From NCBI GenBank assembly GCA_017621875.1, contig JAGASE010000021.1, positions 1 to 64,000 on the forward strand: DNA of 64,000 nucleotides. Reading direction: 5' to 3'. Positions within the stretch are counted from its first letter, which is position 1. Every line of letters begins with the position of its first letter. Source of the stretch: Clostridia bacterium. Its GTDB lineage: Bacteria > Bacillota > Clostridia > UBA1381. The position numbers and the translations under genes were made by a program. Shown here piece by piece: positions 52,610 through 60,643 of this stretch. The notes under the pieces are model-generated. The model was not told where the DNA came from and made no database searches. It saw nothing but the letters and a program-made list of their open reading frames with translations.

Positions 52610-53821
52610 ATGAAACTAAAAAGATTTAACGGAATGCTGGCAGCCCTGGCTGTTATCTGTACACAGATAACAGCTCCTGCCCTTGCAGCTCCAAACGGCG
52701 ATTGGACCGATACAAGCGAGTTGTCTCCGGTGTATGAGGCTGCGAGTACAACGCTTTCGGCAGGAGGGTTAATTACTACCGATAATGCCTACGGAGATTT
52801 TATAATTGAATTTGAGGTAAATTTTGCAGCGGGTGACCGTTTTCAGTTCAGAAAGGTAGTTGACGAAAGTGTTAAAACACTTGCGTATATGCAGCAAAAC
52901 TGGGTAAGTGCAAATCAGGCAGCCGGCAAGCATATTCAGTATTTGCTTTCGGTAAACGGTGCTACCAAAAACGGCTGGTTTGCAAAATATACCGATTCTG
53001 ATAGTGATTTCCCGGACTACACAGCAGGACACAATGTTCTACTTCGTTTTCAGACAAAGGGAACAACCATGAGCTATTGGGCAGCAGATTTGGGAACAGC
53101 CGAAGAACCTGTAGAAAATCCCGTATACAAATACGGCGGAAGTCATACTCAGGACGAGGTCGCAATGGTCGGACAGCCACAGATTTACAGCATGCAGGCT
53201 CAGACAGTAAAAAATTTAAAGGTTTACAGCTTAGAGGGAGCAATAGAGGTTACTTCAAGCGAGATTTCAGTAAAGCCCGGATGTTCATTTGATATTGAAT
53301 TTTCACTTGAGCCGCAAAGAGCGTTAACAGCCGCTGATTTTGTGTTAAAGGATAAAGAAGGAAATACTGTTGACGCAATCGGCGAGGCTTCGGGAAGCGG
53401 AAAGGAATACACGGTTACTCTGGACGACTGGCTCTTGTATGATACGGCATATACTTTGGAAGTAGCCGCAGGAGTTAAAACCGTTCAGGGCTATGCAATT
53501 TCAGGCTGTGATTTTGTGACCGCAAAAACTCCTGAGTATAAGCTAAAAATAAGCGATGTCAGCGTTTCGGAGGGAGCGGCGACGGTTATTGTTGAAAGAA
53601 ACGTAAATGAAAAAATCAGCACAACTGTTATTCTTGCTGTTTACAATGTGACGGACGGAGCTGAGGAATGTGTTGACCTTATTGCACAGGTTGTTTTGGA
53701 AAAAGAGGATAACAGCTTTACGCTTACCTTTACAGATGTAGCTGACGGACAAATTGTAAGGGCATATGCTCTTGACGGTCTTGATACAATTTCTTCCATG
53801 GCAGTGCCATGTGAAAATTAA
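52610..53821 (+). CDS. Secreted beta-sandwich protein, copy 2
   Basis: A 403-residue protein with a signal peptide (near PALAAPNG). Its jelly-roll domain is closely similar to the N-terminal domain of the preceding gene (NGDWTD, YGDFIIEFE, FQFRK, NWVSANQA, KHIQYLLSVNGA, KGTTMSYWAADLG). One Ig-like domain and a C-terminal module follow. It looks like a shortened tandem duplicate lacking the second jelly-roll. It probably binds the same kind of ligand. Confidence 0.85.
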   Translation: MKLKRFNGMLAALAVICTQITAPALAAPNGDWTDTSELSPVYEAASTTLSAGGLITTDNAYGDFIIEFEVNFAAGDRFQFRKVVDESVKTLAYMQQNWVSANQAAGKHIQYLLSVNGATKNGWFAKYTDSDSDFPDYTAGHNVLLRFQTKGTTMSYWAADLGTAEEPVENPVYKYGGSHTQDEVAMVGQPQIYSMQAQTVKNLKVYSLEGAIEVTSSEISVKPGCSFDIEFSLEPQRALTAADFVLKDKEGNTVDAIGEASGSGKEYTVTLDDWLLYDTAYTLEVAAGVKTVQGYAISGCDFVTAKTPEYKLKISDVSVSEGAATVIVERNVNEKISTTVILAVYNVTDGAEECVDLIAQVVLEKEDNSFTLTFTDVADGQIVRAYALDGLDTISSMAVPCEN

Positions 53822-53895
53822 TTTGAAGCAGGCGGCGGACTTTGCAAAAGGGCATAGTCCCTCTGCCTGATTTGTAAAAAAAGGAGGTAGGAAGA
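53822..53895 (+). promoter_or_regulatory. Intergenic hairpin before the first GH gene
   Basis: Nested stems CAGGC..GCCTG and GGACT..AGTCC (about 53827-53870) lie between the genes. No T-run follows on the + strand, so a processing or stability element is more likely than a terminator. The TTG start follows AAGGAGG. Confidence 0.45.
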
Positions 53896-56800
53896 TTGAA
53901 AAAGCTACTTGCAGCAATGCTAAGCATGACGCTTTGTATTCAATCCCTTTCTTTATTAATATGCCCGTCTGTTGCTGCACAAGAGAGCGGCGTTTTGCAA
54001 TTCTCTGACGATTTTTCCGGCGGACTTGCCGGCTGGAGCATAAGCAAAAAGCAATTTGTTACCATCGGAGATGAGGCGGCACTTTATAACGATAATTTAT
54101 CAACCTGTACAGCTCATGTTGCAGGAGAAACCACAAAATGGGGTGCTGCTACCGTAACCTTCGGCGTGAATTTTTCAGAATCAAACGGGGGAGCCCTTCA
54201 GCTGAGGTTAAGAAATTGTCTGACAGAATATTTTACCTTGCTGATACGCCCCGGAAATAATAAAAGCTTCAGATATAATTACAAAAACAGCGAAGGCTCA
54301 AAAAGCGAGACTGTCTTTTCGGGAGGCTACAGTCTTGCGGTCGGCGTGGATTATGACATAAAGGTGATTCATTCCGATACCAAAACCGAGGTGTATTTCA
54401 AGGAGGCAGCGGACAGCGATTACGTTTTGGCAGGAAGTGTAGATATAAGCTTTACACAAAAAGGCTCTGTATATGTAGCTTCCTCCAACGTGATGTGCCG
54501 GCTTACCGATTTTAAGCTTTATAATGACGCACCCGGCAGCTTTTACTTTGAGAATAAGCTTCAAAAGGCGAAAGCCGGCAGTGCGATAACTGTGCAGCCT
54601 GTGAACAATACAGGGCTTAGCATGGATATTACATATTCTTCAAGCAATCCCGATGCGGTATCGGTTGATGAGAATGGAAAACTAACCTTTATAAGCAGCG
54701 GAAATGCAGTTATAACGGCGAGCGGCGTGGCAGACGGCGTCACATATTCTGACAGCTTTGACGCGGTTTCCACGGGTGTTATAACGACCTTTGGCTTTAA
54801 TGGTACTTCGGCGGAGCTGTTTGTCGGCGATACCTACAACGTATGTGCGGTGATAAGGCCGGATAACGTGGAAAATAAGCGTATAACATGGGAAAGCTCG
54901 GACAGCGATATCCTTGAAATCGTCGGAAAAATGGACGATGAAAAATCAATTATCGCAAAGGCCGCAGGAACGGCGTATATTACTATTCGTGCTGCCGATA
55001 CCGACTATAAGGGACGCTATCGGGAGGGTACGCTGGAGGTTACCGTAAAGCCGCTGCCCGATACGCTTGATGTGACATTTTCGGAGGACGGCTATGTACG
55101 AGAGATACCGCATGACTATTACGGAATGCATCAAAATCCTCTCGCTTACACCGCTTCAAACTCTGATAAAGCCGCGGTGATTGAAAATGAAGAAAAATAT
55201 GCGGATTATTACACCGATTTAAAGCTTGATTTTATACGCTTTATGCTGAGTGAATTTGATTGGGAGGCAGGAAAATTCCCGGCTGCATCAAGCGATATGC
55301 CGTCCTATTCGATGTCGGACATATATACAGCATCAAGAAGGGCGGATATCCCTTACGTCATTGCGGTGGGCGACAATGATTCGGCAGATAAGGTTGTGGC
55401 AATGATTGAGGAAATCAAAAATGTTACAAATCAGCCGATTTATATTGAAATGGGAAATGAAAGCTGGGACATAGATCACGCCAAGCATTTTGAAACGGTT
55501 GAGGACTTTGCCGAGCGAACAAAAGAGGTTTATACGCAGGTTAAGCAGCTTGATGAGAATATAAAAATTTCCGTTCCCGTTTATGAGTGGGCGGTTTGCG
55601 AAAATACAAAAACCATGGATAATCCGAGTGAGCAGCAAAAGCGTTTTGCAACGTGGAATGACGGACTTTTGGAAATAAAGGACTATTATGACGCAGTTGT
55701 AATTCATCGCTACAGTGAAACAGTATCATGGGCAAAGAAAAGCACAACCGATATAATGGATAGCTTTTACAATATGATGATTTCGGACACTGCAGATTTT
55801 GCGGATATTGAGGAGCATTTTGACGGTAAGGAAATCTGGGTGACGGAATTTGGTGACCTGCCGAAGATTTTCAATTTCCCTGCAAGCTATGGCTATTATT
55901 ACACGAATGACAGCAAATATTTTGCAGTACAGAGCGAAAGCGAGCGTGCAAGGCTGCAGTATGGAAAATCTGTAGGAAACGCCGTAGGATATGCGGCAAG
56001 ACTTTTAAATTTCCTGAATACAAAGAACGTAACAATGGCGTCATATCATTATTTTAGTGACCCGCAGTGCTTTGGCGTAATTCAGGACGATACAAAGCTG
56101 CCGAGCTGGTATATGTTTGATAAAATGGGCGATATTTTGGACGAGAACACGCATTATTATAAGCTTAATGCTGCCTCCGAGGATAAGGTCACAGCCTACG
56201 GCTTTGGAGACAGCAGGGAAATGAAAACGGTTGTGTTTTCAAATCTGTCAAATGCCGACGCTTTAGCAGGGCTTTCGGGATATAAAATCAAAAAGCTTTG
56301 GTCATACGGCAGCAGCGACCCATTGCCTGATTTCGGAACATATGCAATGGAAAAATACACCTCGCTCCCGTCAGTAATACCGCAGCCTTTGGAGCATGAC
56401 GAGAAAACGGCGGAGACGATTTCGCTTTCACCGTACAGCATAACTGTTGCACAGGTTTACTGTGACGAGCTTGGAATAATAGCAGATACCGAGGTTGATT
56501 TTCAAACAGGCGAAACCGAATTTGACGGAGTTACCACAAGCGGAACTTATGCAGACGGCGTTTTCAGTCTTGGAGGCTACAAAACTATTGAAACCGAGAA
56601 TACATATTCCGATGCAATAATTGAGCTTGATTTTAAATTTGTAAACGGAGAGCGTCTTGATATCAAGTTTAATTATGAGAAAGACGCGGAGAATACATAT
56701 TACAATCAGGTATTCTTCTTTGCAAACGGGAGCACGCTTTACGAAAAGGGAAGAACTATTGCAATAAGCCGCAGCGGTAAAATGGGAGACACAAGAATCC

Positions 56801-57339
56801 AAAGTGATATTGCACTTTCAAAGGACGTGAATTACAGGTTCAGGATTGTGAAAAAACAGAAAACGATTTCATATTACCTTATGAATCTGGACGCGGAAAA
56901 TCCCGAATATGAATTTATTGAAACTTTGACAAACAATAATGTCAATACCGAAAGTGGTAAGGTTGTTATAACTGCAGCAACGAGCGGCAGCGGACAGATG
57001 GTTGTACCGCTTGCCCTGAGGGTTTATGATATTGCCGAAACCGACAATGTGCTGATAAGAAATGTTTCGGCAGAGGAAAGCACTTTGGAAAATGCAAATA
57101 CGGTTTCGGTAAGCTGTGATGTATATTCCTTTGGTGCAATGCAGAATGCTTTAGCTTTTGTAGCGCTTTATGACGAAGAACAGCTTATAGGTGCAGCTGT
57201 CAAAAAGGTTGACTATACCGATTACAAAACATCGGTTACCTTTGATGACATACAAGCAGACTCGGAAAATTTTAACCTAAAGATATTCGTCTGGACCGAG
57301 TCGGGCTTCATGCCGCTTGCAGGCTGTGTTGAGTATTAA
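53896..57339 (+). CDS. Secreted clan GH-A-like glycoside hydrolase with Ig-like repeats, copy 1
   Basis: An 1147-residue secreted protein. After the signal peptide come a jelly-roll domain (about 35-215) and BIG2-type Ig-like repeats (about 220-395; VSVDENGKLTFISSGNAVITASG). A (beta/alpha)8 domain follows (about 400-850), with probable acid/base E522 in YIEMGNESW and nucleophile E651 in IWVTEFGD. The NE...TEFG pair is typical of retaining clan GH-A enzymes (GH39, GH51, GH79 and GH86 relatives); the family and substrate are not certain. Residues about 890-1060 form another jelly-roll, and the C-terminal module ends IFVWTESGFMPL. TTG start with AAGGAGG. A paralogue follows. Confidence 0.82.
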   Translation: MKKLLAAMLSMTLCIQSLSLLICPSVAAQESGVLQFSDDFSGGLAGWSISKKQFVTIGDEAALYNDNLSTCTAHVAGETTKWGAATVTFGVNFSESNGGALQLRLRNCLTEYFTLLIRPGNNKSFRYNYKNSEGSKSETVFSGGYSLAVGVDYDIKVIHSDTKTEVYFKEAADSDYVLAGSVDISFTQKGSVYVASSNVMCRLTDFKLYNDAPGSFYFENKLQKAKAGSAITVQPVNNTGLSMDITYSSSNPDAVSVDENGKLTFISSGNAVITASGVADGVTYSDSFDAVSTGVITTFGFNGTSAELFVGDTYNVCAVIRPDNVENKRITWESSDSDILEIVGKMDDEKSIIAKAAGTAYITIRAADTDYKGRYREGTLEVTVKPLPDTLDVTFSEDGYVREIPHDYYGMHQNPLAYTASNSDKAAVIENEEKYADYYTDLKLDFIRFMLSEFDWEAGKFPAASSDMPSYSMSDIYTASRRADIPYVIAVGDNDSADKVVAMIEEIKNVTNQPIYIEMGNESWDIDHAKHFETVEDFAERTKEVYTQVKQLDENIKISVPVYEWAVCENTKTMDNPSEQQKRFATWNDGLLEIKDYYDAVVIHRYSETVSWAKKSTTDIMDSFYNMMISDTADFADIEEHFDGKEIWVTEFGDLPKIFNFPASYGYYYTNDSKYFAVQSESERARLQYGKSVGNAVGYAARLLNFLNTKNVTMASYHYFSDPQCFGVIQDDTKLPSWYMFDKMGDILDENTHYYKLNAASEDKVTAYGFGDSREMKTVVFSNLSNADALAGLSGYKIKKLWSYGSSDPLPDFGTYAMEKYTSLPSVIPQPLEHDEKTAETISLSPYSITVAQVYCDELGIIADTEVDFQTGETEFDGVTTSGTYADGVFSLGGYKTIETENTYSDAIIELDFKFVNGERLDIKFNYEKDAENTYYNQVFFFANGSTLYEKGRTIAISRSGKMGDTRIQSDIALSKDVNYRFRIVKKQKTISYYLMNLDAENPEYEFIETLTNNNVNTESGKVVITAATSGSGQMVVPLALRVYDIAETDNVLIRNVSAEESTLENANTVSVSCDVYSFGAMQNALAFVALYDEEQLIGAAVKKVDYTDYKTSVTFDDIQADSENFNLKIFVWTESGFMPLAGCVEY

Positions 57340-57376
57340 CAGAATTAAATCATTTGCGAAAGGGAGGAATTGGCGA

Positions 57377-60300
57377 ATGTTAAAACGTATTATTTGCGGT
57401 ATAACAGTTGTTTCGATGCTGTTTTTAAGCACTATCACAAGTTATGCCGTGCTGCCGCAGAATATGAGCGGCGATATTGAGTCGGGAGGAGCGGTACTGG
57501 TTTTTCATGACGATTTTACTCATGGGTCGGGAATGTGGACGGTCAGCAACATGACTGTATCAAACGGCAAGGTTACAAGTCCTGACAGTACCTCATCGAA
57601 TATCAAATTTTATGATACCGAAATAGAGCTTACCGATGCAGACTATTACATAAAATTTTCGCCGGTTAACTGGAACGAGGGACTGGCAATTATAGATGTA
57701 GGAGATACTCCCAAATACAGAGTTATTATCCGCGAAAGCGGAATTTCGCTTGCACCTGTCGGAATGACCGAGCAGCCAAAGGTTGCGTATCCTTTGAATG
57801 TAGGTACGAACTATGAGATTAGGATAAGCGAGGCAGGCGGTTCGGCAAGTATTTCAGTTAGGCAGGAGGGGTTTGAGGAATATACCTCAATCGGAATGGT
57901 AAGCGGAACAGATGCTGCAAGCGGCTTTCTGACTATCAGCGGAAACAAGTATGCAGTGGATTTTAAGGAGGTAACGGTATACGATACCTCATCAAAGAGC
58001 GTTGCATTTACCGAGAGATACCGCTTTGTCAACATCAATGAGCCGACACAGCTTGGGCTTATAAATAAAACCGAAAAGGAAATTATTTATACGTCATCTG
58101 ATACCGAAATCGCCGAGATTGATGAAAACGGCATTGTTACGGCGAAGACGAACGGTAAGGTTACAATAACCGCAGCTACTGCGGATGGAAATACCACAGA
58201 TACCTGTAATTTGATTGTGTATGTGCCGGTTACTGCAATAGCAGTTAAGCCGGAGGATTTGGACCTTTACGTAGGTCAATCGGAGGTGGTGAACGGTCAG
58301 TTCCTTCCGAAAAATGCAACCAATACTGCTTTTATGTATGAATCTTCAAATCCTGAGGTTTTGGTGCTAAACGGCGGAAATAACCAATATCAGTCGGTAA
58401 CTGCTTTAGCTCCGGGAGAGGCAACTATTAAGATGATTTCGCCGGACGGCATTGAAGCTGAGCTTAAGGTTGTGGTTCTTCCCAAAGAGGAGCCACGGAC
58501 GAATAATGCAGTATTCTCGTTAAACGGATTTTCAAGGGAAATCCCCGAAAGATATTTCGGCGTACATCATGCAAGGCTGATGAACGACTACCCTATGAAT
58601 AAGAAAGAGCTTGACCCTGAATATATTGCGAAAAGCGAAAGGCTTGCGTCGGAGCTTATAAAGGACGTAGGTTTCGGCTCGGTACGAAGCTACTGGACCT
58701 GGTGGAACTGGCAAAAAGCCGGAAAATGGAATAATGATAATTCATGGACGGACCTTCCGAACAGGACAACTATAGAACAAATTTATCAGGTTACTCGTGA
58801 CGGCGGTGCAAAGCATGTTCTGGCGTTCTCGGTATTCTCAACCGTTGATGAAATGGTGGAGGAATTTTTGGAAATCAAGCGTGTTGAGCCGAATTATGAA
58901 ATTTACATTGAATACGGCAACGAAACCTATGCAATTAACGAAAAGAACAGAATGCCGACCGTTGAAGAGTACATAAAGCGTCTTGGTGAGCTTCGCACCC
59001 GCATAAAGGAAATTGACCCGACGGCAAAGATTGCAGTGCCGATTCTGGACTACAGACTTGAGCGTGCTATTTTCAACGACCCGAACAACTATCCGGACGG
59101 AGAGGCTAACTGGGAGTATACGCAGGGTATACGTGCACTGACTTGGAATGCGGCACTTTCCGAAAACAGTGATTTGTTTGACGCAGTTATTCCGCATATG
59201 TATGTATCGGCAGATAAGCTTAGGACAAATCAGCAGAATTATCTGAAGAACGTCCTTAAAAACATGCAGGGCAAGGTACGCGGAACACTTCGCCAGGAGC
59301 ATCAGTTCCCGGGCAAGGAGGTTTGGGTTACGGAATACGGCTTCTTCCCGCAGGCACTTAATATCGGAGCCTCCGGCGGAAAATACAGGGATATGGAGCA
59401 GGACGGAAAGAGCCTGGGTGCGGCTATTGTTTCCGCGACAAGTGCTTTAATGCTTTTGGATACCAATACTACGGTAACCTCGCTGCATTATATGATTGAC
59501 CCGCAGGGCTTCGGAATTGCTCAGTTTGCAGATGCGGAGAGAACAGGGCTTTCATACCTTCCGCATTATTATCTCTATAAGGAGCTTGGAAAGCTGTTTA
59601 ATGGAAACTCGCATTATTACGGACTTACTCTTGAAGAGGGCGTGCATGAAAACGCACAGGTTAACTATAATCAGGAGAAGCAGTATGTTGACCAGCCTGA
59701 CCTTTATGTATACGGCTTCGGAAACAAAAACGGCGTACAGAAGATTGCGATTGTAAACCTTGCAGAAAATCCTGCAAATGTAAAAATTGAGGGAACGCAC
59801 CTGAAGCCTGTAATGCAGTATTGGAGCGATAATCCATGGCCCGACCTTCACACTTGGGAGGAATCCTACACAGCTATGCCGAAAGAGATACCGCTTCCTG
59901 AGCAGATTACCGATGCGGAATTTGCTGATAGTGTAGAAATAAAGCCGTTCTCGGTTACGGTTGTTGAAGTTTCAGGGGGCGAAAAGTCACGAATAGCCCA
60001 AACCGTTTCGGAAAAGCTTGGCGAATATGTCGTATACAAAAAGGACAGTGCAAGAGCATATGAGGGTATTTCAAGACGCGATTTAGACCCGTATCAGCAG
60101 GGCATGGGAGTAAAGACCGTTAACGGAAAAACCTATGTTCCGATGCGTAGCCTTGAAAAGCTTGCAGACCAGTTTGTGACATATACCCAAGACGAAAACG
60201 GACTTGCAACCTTCAGCATCATGGAATACAGGCATCTTAAAGAAGAAAAGGAAATTGAGGCAGACGTTTCAAAGGTAACATCTGTTGAAACCGGTCTTGA

Positions 60301-60580
60301 AATGGTGAACGGCTTCTACTGGAACACCACAATAAGCCTTGATAAAGCAAGCGGAAATATTGTGGGAGAATCGGTAGTACGCGACAATAAGGTGACTATT
60401 GATGCAGAAAATGCACCGATTATGCTTGACGGTACTACATATATTACGATGGAGCTTGCAGCTGATATTCTCGGATACAGCGTAAACTACTATGACAACG
60501 GTCTTGTGGTACTTTCACAGAATAGTGAACAGCTTACAGCCGATGAGTTGCAGTCAATTACAGATGAATACGCAAGATAA
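57377..60580 (+). CDS. Secreted clan GH-A-like glycoside hydrolase with Ig-like repeats, copy 2
   Basis: A 1067-residue protein with the same plan as its upstream neighbour. It has a signal peptide, a jelly-roll (about 30-210) and two BIG2-type repeats (about 220-375; AEIDENGIVTAKTNGKVTITAA). The GH-A-like barrel has probable acid/base E516 (YIEYGNETY) and nucleophile E653 (VWVTEYGFF). The C-terminus differs: two stretches (TVNGKTYVPMRSLEKLA and LDGTTYITMELAADILGY) resemble the copper-amine-oxidase N-terminal stalk repeat seen in Clostridia surface proteins. ATG 57377 has GGAGG nine bases upstream; the longer frame overlapping the previous gene is not supported. Confidence 0.83.
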   Translation: MLKRIICGITVVSMLFLSTITSYAVLPQNMSGDIESGGAVLVFHDDFTHGSGMWTVSNMTVSNGKVTSPDSTSSNIKFYDTEIELTDADYYIKFSPVNWNEGLAIIDVGDTPKYRVIIRESGISLAPVGMTEQPKVAYPLNVGTNYEIRISEAGGSASISVRQEGFEEYTSIGMVSGTDAASGFLTISGNKYAVDFKEVTVYDTSSKSVAFTERYRFVNINEPTQLGLINKTEKEIIYTSSDTEIAEIDENGIVTAKTNGKVTITAATADGNTTDTCNLIVYVPVTAIAVKPEDLDLYVGQSEVVNGQFLPKNATNTAFMYESSNPEVLVLNGGNNQYQSVTALAPGEATIKMISPDGIEAELKVVVLPKEEPRTNNAVFSLNGFSREIPERYFGVHHARLMNDYPMNKKELDPEYIAKSERLASELIKDVGFGSVRSYWTWWNWQKAGKWNNDNSWTDLPNRTTIEQIYQVTRDGGAKHVLAFSVFSTVDEMVEEFLEIKRVEPNYEIYIEYGNETYAINEKNRMPTVEEYIKRLGELRTRIKEIDPTAKIAVPILDYRLERAIFNDPNNYPDGEANWEYTQGIRALTWNAALSENSDLFDAVIPHMYVSADKLRTNQQNYLKNVLKNMQGKVRGTLRQEHQFPGKEVWVTEYGFFPQALNIGASGGKYRDMEQDGKSLGAAIVSATSALMLLDTNTTVTSLHYMIDPQGFGIAQFADAERTGLSYLPHYYLYKELGKLFNGNSHYYGLTLEEGVHENAQVNYNQEKQYVDQPDLYVYGFGNKNGVQKIAIVNLAENPANVKIEGTHLKPVMQYWSDNPWPDLHTWEESYTAMPKEIPLPEQITDAEFADSVEIKPFSVTVVEVSGGEKSRIAQTVSEKLGEYVVYKKDSARAYEGISRRDLDPYQQGMGVKTVNGKTYVPMRSLEKLADQFVTYTQDENGLATFSIMEYRHLKEEKEIEADVSKVTSVETGLEMVNGFYWNTTISLDKASGNIVGESVVRDNKVTIDAENAPIMLDGTTYITMELAADILGYSVNYYDNGLVVLSQNSEQLTADELQSITDEYAR

Positions 60581-60587
60581 TTTTCAA

Positions 60588-60616
60588 GGGCGGCGGCTTT
60601 AACCGCCGTCCTTTTT
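60588..60616 (+). terminator. Terminator after the secreted hydrolases
   Basis: GGGCGGCGG, loop CTTTAA and CCGCCGTCC form a 9-bp GC-rich stem followed by TTTTT. Only about 27 bases separate it from the GH65 gene, so that gene depends on read-through or an unrecognised promoter. Confidence 0.88.
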
Positions 60617-60643
60617 CAAAACAGAAATAAAGGTGATAATGAA

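Noticed and set aside
57317-57376. Overlapping upstream start for the second GH-A-like gene
   Set aside because: It has no ribosome site and spoils the signal peptide; ATG 57377 has GGAGG at good spacing.
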